Made by a program: the position numbers and the translations under genes. Of a DNA stretch of 64,000 nucleotides, positions 56,142 through 64,000 are shown piece by piece. Under the pieces are notes generated by a model. That model saw nothing but the letters and a program-made list of their open reading frames with translations. It was not told where the DNA came from and did not search any database. The stretch's first letter is position 1. The number at the start of each line of letters is the position of its first letter. The DNA is from an uncultured Roseobacter sp. (GTDB lineage Bacteria; Pseudomonadota; Alphaproteobacteria; Rhodobacterales; Rhodobacteraceae): the NCBI RefSeq assembly GCF_947495025.1, contig NZ_CANLXG010000003.1:649873-713872 (forward strand). Direction: 5' to 3'.

Positions 56142-57245
56142 TCAGCCGACGTGGAAGAGCGTGTTGAACAGCTTGGGGTCAATGCTCTCTGCTGCAAAGG
56201 TGTCGCCCTCCACCAGCACGCTTACAGCGTCATGGCTGTGCAGGCTTTCCTGGTGGCTGGCAACAACGCGGAAATCCCCGACACGCACGTCAGACTGCAG
56301 TTGCTCACAGAAAAGACGGGCCGCATCCTCGACGAAAATCGGGTTGGCCGCATTCAGTTCGGCAAACGCCTGTTCGTCTTCACGTTTTACCATGACCTGA
56401 GTTTCGGTGGGCACAGCCCGGCGACAGGCATCGATCAGGTCTTCGAACCACAGACAGCCCGCGTCAGTGTCGATCTCAACGGATACACGCGCCACAGACC
56501 GCTGCGAATGCGGGGTGGCCAGCTGGCCGCGCGTGGCCCGGGCGTGTTCTGACAGCTCCAGCGAACAGGGGCAGGTGGAGGAATAGACATAATCGAGGTG
56601 CATGATTTTCTTGCGCACGCCGTCCTGCTCCACCAGTTCCAGCGCGATGTCATAGTACTGATAGCCTGACAGACCGGAGCGCAGGCTCCCGACTTTCATC
56701 GGGAAGCTGAACCGCATCTGGATCCGGGCGTCAAAGCTCTCCAGATCGGTGATGTAGTCATCCAGCGCCGCCTCGATGACCTCAAAGCTGAAGGTCTCCT
56801 CCGCATGTTTATAAAAACTGCGCATGATCCGGGACATATTGATGCCCTTTTTGTCGGCCTCAAGGCTGACAGTACCCGTAACAGATGCCTCAAGCGTCAG
56901 ATCACCCGCATCACGCGTGTGAAAGCGGATCGGCAACCGAAAGTTCGATATGCCCACGTGCTGAATCTGCTGCCTTGCGCCACGGATCAGGCTGGACGGA
57001 CCATTCTGGAGATCCGGCAGCGTGGACTTATAGCCGTCATCAACCGCGAAACCTTCCGGGTAATCGCGGGAAAAAGCAGGGTAATCCACAGTATCTGACC
57101 CCGGCACGAGGCGCGCAACCGACGGGTCGAGTTCCAGAATTTCGGTTGTGCTTGCGCCTCTCGCCCACTGGCGCAACACTTTCAGAGCCGCCTGGGCCTC
57201 ATCGCGGTCCGGAGTGGTGTCGACGACGGGTGTGTGGATATTCAT
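56142..57245 (-). CDS. folE2: GTP cyclohydrolase FolE2 (type IB)
   Basis: 367 residues. The family motifs are IQHVGISNFRLPIRF, the DYVYSSTCPCSLELSEHA segment with catalytic Cys and the ligand Glu, and VMVKREDEQAFAELNAANP. FolE2 makes the first pterin of folate synthesis and, unlike the zinc enzyme FolE1, uses various metals, so it is often induced under zinc limitation. A ribosome-binding site AAGGGACA places the ATG at 57245 (MNIHTP) instead of the further upstream frame start. folB and folP are 13 kb away in the same window. Confidence 0.95.
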   Translation of the reverse strand: MNIHTPVVDTTPDRDEAQAALKVLRQWARGASTTEILELDPSVARLVPGSDTVDYPAFSRDYPEGFAVDDGYKSTLPDLQNGPSSLIRGARQQIQHVGISNFRLPIRFHTRDAGDLTLEASVTGTVSLEADKKGINMSRIMRSFYKHAEETFSFEVIEAALDDYITDLESFDARIQMRFSFPMKVGSLRSGLSGYQYYDIALELVEQDGVRKKIMHLDYVYSSTCPCSLELSEHARATRGQLATPHSQRSVARVSVEIDTDAGCLWFEDLIDACRRAVPTETQVMVKREDEQAFAELNAANPIFVEDAARLFCEQLQSDVRVGDFRVVASHQESLHSHDAVSVLVEGDTFAAESIDPKLFNTLFHVG

Positions 57246-57415
57246 CGCTATGTCCCTTGTGACAACGTCTGGCACTACACTTAGGGCGTCGATGCCCGCT
57301 TGCCAATCTTACTCACTTATACGTCATTCGGACGACACGGGATCACTTTCCCCGGCGCGATATCGCGCAAGGGGAAATTTCCGGCAGTTTCGTCAAATCT
57401 GACGCAAAGCGGCGA

Positions 57416-58594
57416 TCAGGCGGCGTCAAGGGCCGCCATAATGTCCGCGACGAGATCGTCCTGGTGCTCAATACCCACACTGATCCGCACCAGGCCATGC
57501 GTGATGCCAAGCGCATCTTTCTGATCCTGCGGCAGGCGCTGATGCGTGGTTGTGGCGGGATGTGTCATAATCGTTTTGGCATCTCCGAGATTATTGGAAA
57601 TGACGCCAATCCGGATTGCATTGAGAAACCGGAAAGCCGCTTCCTTGCCGTCCTTCAGATCAACAGACAACACTGTGCCACCGGGCCCCATCTGACGCTG
57701 CACGAGCGCGTGCTGCGGGTGATCCACCAGCCCCGGATAGATCACGCGCGCGAGTTTCTCATGCTTGTGCAGCGCTTCGGCGATCGCAGTGGCATTTGCC
57801 GTCTGCGCGCGCACCCGGAGATCGAGTGTTTCAAGGCCCTTGAGCATTACCCAGGCTGTAAACGGGCTCATCGAGCCGCCCGTATGTTTCATGTAGGGCT
57901 CAACAGTCTTGCGGATGAATTCCTGCGTCCCGAGGATGACACCGCCAAGCGCCCGGCCCTGGCCATCAATATGTTTGGTTGCCGAGTAGATCACCACATC
58001 AGCGCCCTGCGCAATCGCATCCGACCAGACAGGCGTGGCAAACACGTTATCGACGACAACCTGCGCGCCGCGCGCATGGGCCAGCGCTGAAACACCGGCA
58101 ATATCAACAACCTGCAATGTCGGATTGGAAATCGATTCAAAGAACACTGCCGTGGTGTCCTGGCGGATCGCGGCCTCCCATTGGGCGAGATCCGTTCCAT
58201 CCACAAAAGTTACCTCAACGCCGTAGCGGGTCAGTACTTCCTCAAGCACATAAAGACAGGACCCGAACAGGGCACGGGCGGAAACAACATGATCACCCGC
58301 ACGCAGCAATGACATCAGCGCACCTGAAACCGCCGCCATACCCGAAGCTGTTGCGAAGGCATCCTCTGCCCCTTCAAGAGCCGCGATCCGCTCTTCGAAC
58401 ATTGCAACCGTGGGGTTTCCATAACGGGCATAGATGAATTCATCCGGGCCGGATTTCAGAAACCGCGCCTCGGCCTGTTCGGCACTGTCATATACGAACC
58501 CCTGGGTCAGGAATATCGCCTCTGACACCTCTCCATACTGGCTGCGGCGGGTGCCTGCATGCACCGCGCGGGTGCGCTTGTTCAGATCTGTCAT
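57416..58594 (-). CDS. metZ: O-succinylhomoserine sulfhydrylase
   Basis: 392 residues of the Cys/Met metabolism PLP family. LTQGFVYDSAEQAEARF, YARYGNPTVAMFEERIAALEGAE and the Schiff-base lysine in YSATKHIDGQGR (about residue 205) are intact, and the C-terminal SVGIEHQDDL is typical. It makes homocysteine from O-succinylhomoserine and sulfide. The 5' leader carries a SAM-II riboswitch and a terminator, so expression should fall when S-adenosylmethionine is abundant. Confidence 0.95.
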   Translation of the reverse strand: MTDLNKRTRAVHAGTRRSQYGEVSEAIFLTQGFVYDSAEQAEARFLKSGPDEFIYARYGNPTVAMFEERIAALEGAEDAFATASGMAAVSGALMSLLRAGDHVVSARALFGSCLYVLEEVLTRYGVEVTFVDGTDLAQWEAAIRQDTTAVFFESISNPTLQVVDIAGVSALAHARGAQVVVDNVFATPVWSDAIAQGADVVIYSATKHIDGQGRALGGVILGTQEFIRKTVEPYMKHTGGSMSPFTAWVMLKGLETLDLRVRAQTANATAIAEALHKHEKLARVIYPGLVDHPQHALVQRQMGPGGTVLSVDLKDGKEAAFRFLNAIRIGVISNNLGDAKTIMTHPATTTHQRLPQDQKDALGITHGLVRISVGIEHQDDLVADIMAALDAA

Positions 58595-58626
58595 CGTATT
58601 CTTCTCTTTCCGACCCTTCCGGGCAT

Positions 58627-58662
58627 AAAAAAACCCCTGTCACGGTCAGCGCGACGGGGTTT
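58627..58662 (-). terminator. Attenuator-like terminator in the metZ leader
   Basis: On the minus strand AAACCCCGTC pairs with GACAGGGGTTT around CGCGCTGACCGT, followed by TTTTTTA. It lies 10 bp downstream of the SAM-II aptamer and 33 bp before the metZ ATG, suggesting transcriptional attenuation. Confidence 0.85.
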
Positions 58663-58671
58663 CCTCATCGG

Positions 58672-58726
58672 TGACCTTTTAGCGGGATGTTTAACGTGGC
58701 CCGCAATCCGGTAACAAATCGCCACA
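58672..58726 (-). ncRNA. SAM-II riboswitch aptamer
   Basis: On the minus strand, GTGGC (58725-58721) pairs with GCCAC to form P1. It is followed by the diagnostic H-type pseudoknot text: GATTTGTTACCGGATTGCGG, GCCACGTTAAACA and CCCGCTAAAAGG. The GTTAAACA...GCTAAA word pair is the SAM-II signature. The position before a methionine-synthesis gene and the following terminator agree with a SAM sensor that shuts off metZ. Confidence 0.93.
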
Positions 58727-58850
58727 TCCGACCGATAGAACAGAGCCACTCTGCCGTCAACACCGTCACGGTGCTGTAACACTTCGTTCACGCAGCCGTC
58801 GTATGTATGGGCAATACCTCAGCCACAACATATAGCAGAGAGGGCATGCC

Positions 58851-59831
58851 ATGCCGCTGCTCCGGATCAACGCGACGCCCGAAGGGCTTGCGCTGCATGA
58901 CGCAGATGTGTCCGTAAGGGACAAACTGACCGAAGCGGCCTGTAGGGCCGGCCCTGTGATCATCATGGTCCATGGGTACAAATACGATCCCGCCCTGCCG
59001 GCGCACTGCCCCCACAGAAAGATTTTCGGCAACCGTGCCGACAGCTGGCCCGCTGCGCTGGGTTTTGGCCGGGGAAACGCCGACGAGGGCCTTGGCATCG
59101 CTTTCGGCTGGCACGCCCGAGGCCCTCTGCGCGCTGTCCATCAACGCGCGACACAACTGGGCAAGAGCCTGGCAGACATCATCAGCCAGCTGAACAGGCT
59201 GAACCCCCACCGGCCCATACACGTGATCGCGCACTCCATGGGCGTCGAAACGGCGCTGTCCGCTCTGGCCCACCTGCGCCCGGGCGGGCTGCGCCGAATG
59301 ATCCTGCTGGCCGGTGCCAGCTATGCCAGCCGGGCCAGCGCTCTGCTCGACACACCCGCCGGGCGGGCCGTTGAGGTTTTCAACATCACCAGTCGGGAAA
59401 ACGATCTCTTTGATCTGGCCTTTGAACGTCTTGTCCCTGCCTCACTGTCCGGCGACATAACCATCGGCCAGGGCGTCGCGGCACCGAATGTCACAACGCT
59501 GCAGATCGACTGTGCAGCGACACTGACAGCACTTGCGCGGCTCAACATTCCGATTGAGCGGTCGGGCCATCACGTCTGCCACTGGTCAACCTACCGGCGC
59601 GGCGGGATCATGGATTTTTACAGCCGCCTGTTGCGCGACCCTGGCGCGCCTGGCGCGCGAAGCCTTGCCGCCATACTTCCTGCGGCGCCGGCCCCCCGCT
59701 GGTCCGGTCTTCGCGCAGTTGTGAGCGCACCTCATCAGCTGATGCGCGCACGGTGGCTTGCCCTGCTGGTTAAAAAACGCATCATGGCGGGATCACCAGC
59801 GCAGGAAAAACGCAATGAGCACGCCTATTGA
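58851..59831 (+). CDS. Alpha/beta hydrolase (DUF900-like)
   Basis: 326 residues. The start of the hydrolase fold is VIIMVHGYKYDP (about 37-48) and the nucleophile elbow is IAHSMGVE (about 124-131), Ser about residue 127. Region LRRMILLAGASYASRAS follows. No signal peptide. The likely family is the DUF900/lipase-like group; the substrate is unknown. It is divergent from the metZ leader and its 3' end overlaps the GST gene. Confidence 0.82.
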   Translation: MPLLRINATPEGLALHDADVSVRDKLTEAACRAGPVIIMVHGYKYDPALPAHCPHRKIFGNRADSWPAALGFGRGNADEGLGIAFGWHARGPLRAVHQRATQLGKSLADIISQLNRLNPHRPIHVIAHSMGVETALSALAHLRPGGLRRMILLAGASYASRASALLDTPAGRAVEVFNITSRENDLFDLAFERLVPASLSGDITIGQGVAAPNVTTLQIDCAATLTALARLNIPIERSGHHVCHWSTYRRGGIMDFYSRLLRDPGAPGARSLAAILPAAPAPRWSGLRAVVSAPHQLMRARWLALLVKKRIMAGSPAQEKRNEHAY

Positions 59832-60519
59832 CCTCTATTTCTGGCCGACACCAAACGGATGGAAAATATCTGTGGCCCTTGAGGAAATGGAGCTCGACTA
59901 CGAGACACACCTCATCAACATCGGTGCTGGTGACCAGTTCGAGCCGGATTTTCTGAAAATCGCACCCAACAACCGGATGCCGGCGATCGTTGATCACGAT
60001 GGTCCGGACGGCATGCCCGTATCCATCTTTGAATCCGGTGCCATTCTGCAATACCTCGCAGAGAAAACCGGACGCTTCGGCGGCAGCACACCGCGCGAAA
60101 AGATCGCCGTGACAGAATGGCTGATGTGGCAGATGGGCGGCCTTGGTCCGATGGCAGGCCAGGCCCATCACTTTTTGAAATATGCGCCCGCGATGGACCC
60201 GCCGAACGACCTTCCATACGCCAAAGACCGGTACCGGTCTGAAACCGCGCGTCTTTATGGTGTTCTCGACCGGCGACTGGCCAACAACGAATACATCGCG
60301 GGCGACTTTTATTCGATCGCGGATATGTCGGTCTGGGGCTGGGCCTCGCTGTGGGAGGGTCAGCAGCAGACGCTGGACGACAAGCCAAACATGGCGCGCT
60401 GGCTGGAAACCGTAACAGCGAGGCCCGGTGTACAGGCAGGACGCGCGCTTTTCGCCGAAAAAAGGGCCGATTTCCGCAAGGACCGGGACGCGCAGAATTC
60501 TCTGTTCAGACGGACCTGA
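59815..60519 (+). CDS. Glutathione S-transferase (YghU/Ure2p-like)
   Basis: 234 residues. The thioredoxin-like N-terminal domain starts IDLYFWPTPNGWKISVALEEMELDYETH and contains the NNRMPAIVD and SGAILQYLAE glutathione-site segments; the helical C-terminal domain has GDFYSIADMSVWGW. This is the bacterial Ure2p/YghU-like group, which can act as a disulfide reductase. ATG at 59815 is used, overlapping the hydrolase gene by 17 bp, so the two are coupled. Confidence 0.92.
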   Translation: MSTPIDLYFWPTPNGWKISVALEEMELDYETHLINIGAGDQFEPDFLKIAPNNRMPAIVDHDGPDGMPVSIFESGAILQYLAEKTGRFGGSTPREKIAVTEWLMWQMGGLGPMAGQAHHFLKYAPAMDPPNDLPYAKDRYRSETARLYGVLDRRLANNEYIAGDFYSIADMSVWGWASLWEGQQQTLDDKPNMARWLETVTARPGVQAGRALFAEKRADFRKDRDAQNSLFRRT

Positions 60520-60625
60520 ACCTCTCTCACAGAGGTTAATAATACTCTGTGTCTCGATTTTCTTTGCATCATCGCATGTTTTGCCCAAAAGTCGCGCCTG
60601 TTGGCGAATAAGAATACGGGTTTGC

Positions 60626-61351
60626 ATGATTCAGAGTGTGTTCACACCGGAAAATCTGGTTTATCTGGCGGGCGCGTTTTATGTGGCCGGTCTCGTCATC
60701 ACCAATCAGATCGTTCTGCGTCTTTTCGTGCTGGGCGGCACCGGCATCTACGTCCTGTACTATGCGATTATTGCGGATACGCCCCTGTGGGAGGCGATCT
60801 ATGTCAGCCTGATGATCGGCCTTGCGAACATTGCAGGTCTGTCCAGCCTTCTCGCGCGCAATTCGCGGCTGGCCATTCCACGCGCTCATGCGGACATTTA
60901 TGAAACGTTCCCGCAGCTGCCGCCGGGAGATTTCCGTGCGCTTCTGCGGCTGGCAAAAAGATACACGGTCCCGGAAGACACCCGGGTGACCGTCGAGGAC
61001 CGGCGGGGCAGAAAGCTGTATTACGTGATAGACGGGTCTGTGCTTGTCCGCAAAGGCGATCAGGCTTTCGTACTGACGCCGGGTATATTTATCGGAGAAG
61101 TCGCCTTTCTGACGGGCGTCCCCAGCTCTGCTACGTCCTGGCTGGAAGAAGGCGCCGAAGTCCTGGAATGGTCATTTGACGACCTGCACCGGAAATGCGA
61201 GCGGTCATCCAGATTTAAGCTGGCCCTGGAGGCGGCGATATCTCTGGATCTTGCAGCCAAAGTCGCCCGCTCCATGGGGCGCGATGCCGTGCGGGTGGAT
61301 CAGATCCCTGAACCGATGGTCGAGGCGCTGGCCGACGTCAGAGAGGGTTAA
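60626..61351 (+). CDS. Popeye-domain (POPDC-like) membrane protein
   Basis: 241 residues. Three membrane helices (about 10-28, 33-51, 56-76) are followed by a cyclic-nucleotide-binding-type domain (about 95-205) with YYVIDGSVLVRKGDQAF, GIFIGEVAFLTGVPSSATSW and EVLEWSFDDLHRK. That order is the layout of Popeye proteins, which bind cAMP in animals and were proposed to have bacterial homologues. The phosphate-binding Arg of classical CNB is not obvious. The frame opens further upstream, but the ATG at 60626 is correct. Confidence 0.8.
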   Translation: MIQSVFTPENLVYLAGAFYVAGLVITNQIVLRLFVLGGTGIYVLYYAIIADTPLWEAIYVSLMIGLANIAGLSSLLARNSRLAIPRAHADIYETFPQLPPGDFRALLRLAKRYTVPEDTRVTVEDRRGRKLYYVIDGSVLVRKGDQAFVLTPGIFIGEVAFLTGVPSSATSWLEEGAEVLEWSFDDLHRKCERSSRFKLALEAAISLDLAAKVARSMGRDAVRVDQIPEPMVEALADVREG

Positions 61352-61971
61352 GCCTCATCCGAGGGCTCATCGGTGATCAGATACTCCTGAAGCGCCATGG
61401 TCTGCCAGACCAGAAAAACCATCAGAACGACGGGAAAGGCAAAGGTTTCGATCTTGACCCATGCGTCCGTTGACATGGTCCGCCAGACCACTTCGTTGGC
61501 CACAGCGAGCCCTGCAAACAGCGCGCAGAGCCTGCGCGTCAGAATCATCCAGCCTTCGTGCTGCATGGGCATCATTTCGTTCATGATAGCCGCAAGCCAG
61601 GACTGGCCGCGCAACAACCCGATGCCCAGCAGAACAGCAAATAGCGTGTAAACGATTGTCGTTTTCATTTTGAAAAAACGTTCATCGTTGAACCAGGCGG
61701 TGAGACCCCCAAAGAAGATCACCATAAAGGCCGTAAATATCTGCATTCTGCTGAGTTTGCCGGTCAGCATCCACAGGATGCCCATCGCGACCAGCAGAAT
61801 GGGCACAAACACAAGTGCCGCCACGATAAAGCCTGTGTATTCCGTCCCGTTATAGGTGAAAACGTCATCACGGATGCGCAGGTAGATCAGGAAGAACAGG
61901 ACTGTCGGCCCCAGTTCGAGCACCTGTTTCACAATCGGGTTTATCTGCTTTTCCACATTGCTTTCCTGCAT
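61348..61971 (-). CDS. Septation protein A / inner membrane protein YciB (IspZ family)
   Basis: 207 residues with five to six membrane helices: LELGPTVLFFLIYL, GILWMLTGKLSRMQIFTAF, MKTTIVYTLFAVLLGIGLL and LCALFAGLAVANEVVWR, matching the YciB family. Members influence membrane potential and cell division. It starts 2 bp after the stop of the DMT gene on the same strand and converges by 4 bp with the Popeye gene. Confidence 0.93.
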   Translation of the reverse strand: MQESNVEKQINPIVKQVLELGPTVLFFLIYLRIRDDVFTYNGTEYTGFIVAALVFVPILLVAMGILWMLTGKLSRMQIFTAFMVIFFGGLTAWFNDERFFKMKTTIVYTLFAVLLGIGLLRGQSWLAAIMNEMMPMQHEGWMILTRRLCALFAGLAVANEVVWRTMSTDAWVKIETFAFPVVLMVFLVWQTMALQEYLITDEPSDEA

Positions 61972-61973
61972 TG

Positions 61974-62876
61974 TTATCCGCCCATCTCAACTATCACAGC
62001 GCCCAGCGCAATCAATGCCATCAGGGCAATACGGCGAGGCCCGACCGTTTCTTTGAGGAAGATCCAGCCAATGACGGCGGCAAACACCGTAGAGGTTTCG
62101 CGCAGCACCGCCGCTTCGCCAACCTTGTCCAGACGGGTCGCCATCATCACCGCTCCGAAACTGCAGAAGGCCACCAGCCCGCCGAAAACGCCGCGCAGCA
62201 TCAGCGGTCCGGGCGCAGGCCGGTCCGGCATGCGCAGCCAGCGCCGCCCGGCGATGACTGGCATCAGAAAGCCGTCGATCATGAAAAACCACGCCAGAAA
62301 CGTAAAAGGGTTGGCCGTCGCCCGTATCCCGTAAGCGTCATAGGTCGTGTAGAGCGCCACAAAGAGCCCTGTGATAACCGCCAGCCCGAGGGCCGCGCGC
62401 AACGTATCCCGCTCGGTCTCCAGAAACATCATGTTGTAAACCGCGAGGCCAAAGATTCCTGCCAGAAGTACAGCAACGCCGAACCACTGCGTCCCGGTAA
62501 AGGTCTCACCAAAGATCACATAGGCTCCGATCACTGTGAACAGCGGGCCTGTGCCCCGAACGACCGGATAGACCACCGTATAAGCCCCTTTGGTGTAGGC
62601 CCAGGCCTGCAGCAGTTTGTAGATCACGTGGATCACCCAGACCGCCGCAAAGATCGGCCACATATGGGGCTCGGGCCAGGGCACCACAAAGAGCGCGAAG
62701 GGTGCGGCCATGGTCATGTAGGAAAAATCAATAGCCCCCCGGGTCAGCCAGGGATCATAGCGGCCTTTCTGAAGTGCACCGAAAACCGCATGCAGAAACG
62801 CCGCCATCACCGCAAGAACAAGGGCCACGCTGTGGCCGGTTTCAGTTCCCTCGATGGAGATCAGCCAGTCGGTCAA
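61974..62876 (-). CDS. DMT superfamily (EamA) transporter
   Basis: 300 residues with ten membrane helices in two EamA halves: FLHAVFGALQKGRYDP at the start and AAVLRETSTVFAAVIGWIFLKETVG near the end, the usual second-half signature. The start is TTG (62876). It lies between ftsY and ispZ, an order common in Rhodobacteraceae. The substrate is unknown. Confidence 0.88.
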   Translation of the reverse strand: MTDWLISIEGTETGHSVALVLAVMAAFLHAVFGALQKGRYDPWLTRGAIDFSYMTMAAPFALFVVPWPEPHMWPIFAAVWVIHVIYKLLQAWAYTKGAYTVVYPVVRGTGPLFTVIGAYVIFGETFTGTQWFGVAVLLAGIFGLAVYNMMFLETERDTLRAALGLAVITGLFVALYTTYDAYGIRATANPFTFLAWFFMIDGFLMPVIAGRRWLRMPDRPAPGPLMLRGVFGGLVAFCSFGAVMMATRLDKVGEAAVLRETSTVFAAVIGWIFLKETVGPRRIALMALIALGAVIVEMGG

Positions 62877-62958
62877 GTCGTGTGTCCCGGAGAGCGCGCC
62901 GCCCGGACCCCCGGGAACATATCCAGCCAGAAGAAAGGGCGCACGGGGGCGACAGTAT

Positions 62959-64000
62959 TCATTCCTGCCGCACGCCCATCAGAGCATCGGCGAAATCCTG
63001 GGGGTCGAATGCATCAAGGTCATCGATCTGTTCCCCGACGCCGATGGCGTGGATGGGCAGGCCGAACTTATCCGCCAGGGCCACAAGCACGCCACCTTTG
63101 GCCGTGCCATCCAGCTTGGTCATGACCAGGCCGGAAACATCCGAGATATCGCGGAACACCTTTACCTGGTTCAGCGCGTTCTGTCCTGTTGTCGCATCAA
63201 GCACCAGCAAGGTGTTATGCGGCGCGGATTCGTCCTTTTTCCGGATCACGCGCACGATTTTTGCCAGTTCCTCCATCAGATCACTGCGGTTCTGCAGACG
63301 GCCCGCGGTGTCAATGAGAAGCAGATCCGCACCATCGGCCTGGGCCTTGCCCATGGCGTCAAAGGCGAGGCTTGCCGGGTCCGAACCTTCGGGAGCGGTA
63401 AGCACCGGCACACCGGCACGCTCGCCCCAGACCTGCAGCTGCTCAACGGCAGCAGCCCGGAAAGTGTCGCCCGCGGCGATCACGACTTTTTTGCCCGCGG
63501 CGCGAAACTGGCTGGCGAGCTTGCCGATTGTCGTGGTCTTGCCCGAGCCGTTTACGCCAACCACCAGCACGACCTGGGGTTTTGTCGGGTAGAGTGGCAG
63601 CGGACGCGCCACCGGCTCCATGATGCGGGCGATTTCCGTCGCCATCAGTTCTTTGATCTCCTGGACGGAGAGTTTTCGGCCCAGATTGCCTTCGGCCATA
63701 TTGGCAACCACACGCAGGGCGGTATCCACCCCCATATCGGCCGTAATCAGCAGTTCTTCGAGTTGTTCCAGCATTGCGTCGTCCAGAACACGGCGGACAA
63801 CGGTGGCCGGTGCACTGCGTCCCAGCAGCCGTCCGAAAACACCGGATTTTCTGGCTGGTTCCCCGGGCGGATTTTCGGCAAGCGCCGCCGCAACCGGCGC
63901 CGGATTGAGCGGCAGAACCACCAGTTCGGGTTCGGGTTCGGGTTCGGGTTCGGGTTCGGGTTCGGGTTCGGGTTCGGGTTCGGGTTCGGGTTCGGGTTCG
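62959..64000 (-). CDS. ftsY: Signal recognition particle receptor FtsY, partial at the 5' end
   Basis: The frame starts outside the right edge and ends at 62959 in a normal C terminus (GVGEQIDDLDAFDPQDF). The NG domain is complete: P-loop VNGSGKTTTIGKLA (about 21 residues after VLVVG), DTAGRLQN, TKLDGTAKGG. Upstream of the NG domain the acidic A domain contains an EP (Glu-Pro) repeat that reaches the window edge; the GTG at 63921 could be taken for a start but the frame continues. FtsY delivers ribosome-SRP complexes to the Sec translocon. Confidence 0.95.
   Translation of the reverse strand, partial: EPEPEPEPEPEPEPEPEPEPEPEPELVVLPLNPAPVAAALAENPPGEPARKSGVFGRLLGRSAPATVVRRVLDDAMLEQLEELLITADMGVDTALRVVANMAEGNLGRKLSVQEIKELMATEIARIMEPVARPLPLYPTKPQVVLVVGVNGSGKTTTIGKLASQFRAAGKKVVIAAGDTFRAAAVEQLQVWGERAGVPVLTAPEGSDPASLAFDAMGKAQADGADLLLIDTAGRLQNRSDLMEELAKIVRVIRKKDESAPHNTLLVLDATTGQNALNQVKVFRDISDVSGLVMTKLDGTAKGGVLVALADKFGLPIHAIGVGEQIDDLDAFDPQDFADALMGVRQE
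63922..64000. repeat. Hexanucleotide tandem repeat (GGGTTC) coding Glu-Pro
   Basis: About 12.7 copies of TTCGGG (63925-64000) on the plus strand, reading as (GAACCC) = Glu-Pro on the coding strand. It continues beyond the edge. As a perfect microsatellite it is likely to vary in copy number between strains without shifting the frame. Confidence 0.93.

Noticed and set aside
61971..63125. 384-codon plus-strand frame
   Set aside because: Antisense to the DMT gene and ftsY; basic, His-rich text with no family features.
58851..64000. Mobile element or genomic island at the right end
   Set aside because: No integrase, transposase, tRNA junction or composition change; ftsY, ispZ and GST are core genes.

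Overview
The window is a chromosomal segment of an alphaproteobacterium, almost certainly Rhodobacteraceae (Roseobacter group). The evidence is the set of families and gene orders: glyQ-DUF6446-glyS, folB-folP-glmM, ftsY-DMT transporter-ispZ/yciB, dacA-tmk-holB-tatD-MBL hydrolase, a VPLPL-CTERM surface protein, a DUF1127 protein, a SAM-II riboswitch before metZ, and moderately high GC. I cannot name the genus. I see no prophage, IS element, CRISPR array or integrated island; this is mostly core genome with a few eroded or accessory patches.

Layout. 1-2.7 kb: the end of an unidentified gene, a two-subunit aconitase X (cis-3-hydroxyproline dehydratase type) and an apparently empty stretch. 2.7-9.7 kb: MATE exporter, a divergent LysE/LysR pair, a badly decayed sirohaem synthase (cobA/cysG) remnant, a large MscS channel and a ZntB/CorA transporter. 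10.2-18.2 kb: tRNA-Ser(TGA), then a long plus-strand run: SPOR lipoprotein, D,D-carboxypeptidase, tmk, holB, tatD, MBL hydrolase, AEC transporter, BTLCP cysteine protease. 18.2-20.9 kb: a secreted Gly/Asp repeat protein, a small P-loop kinase, tRNA-Leu(GAG). 21-30.7 kb: lipB, a histidine kinase/response regulator pair, ctaD, a CTERM-anchored surface protein coupled to a small exported protein, DUF2244, a phosphotransferase, YqeY, carA.

30.8-47 kb: a membrane glycosyltransferase with an N-terminal type II secretion E-like domain, a GntR regulator, a HAD nucleotidase, a UbiH-type hydroxylase, a class V aminotransferase with two tandem Lrp/AsnC regulators facing ilvC, a newly read 56-residue membrane protein, a DMT transporter, glmM-folP-folB, a SleB-type hydrolase and ppdK. 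47-64 kb: glyS-DUF6446-glyQ, a SPOR/peptidoglycan-binding protein with a catalytically dead protease domain, a TPP enzyme, TrkH, DUF1127, folE2, riboswitch-controlled metZ, an alpha/beta hydrolase, GST, a bacterial Popeye-domain protein, ispZ, a DMT transporter and ftsY running off the right edge through a hexanucleotide Glu-Pro repeat.

Functional themes: folate synthesis (folE2, folB, folP), amino-acid metabolism (ilvC, carA, metZ, aminotransferase, AcnX), cell envelope and peptidoglycan (dacA, glmM, sleB, SPOR proteins, ispZ), translation (glyQS, two tRNAs) and gluconeogenesis (ppdK). The most unusual items are the Gly-Asp repeat protein, the FolB-kinase-like fusion, the dead protease, the Popeye protein, and an 11-bp palindrome found twice around ppdK. 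All family assignments were made by reading motifs, without database searches.
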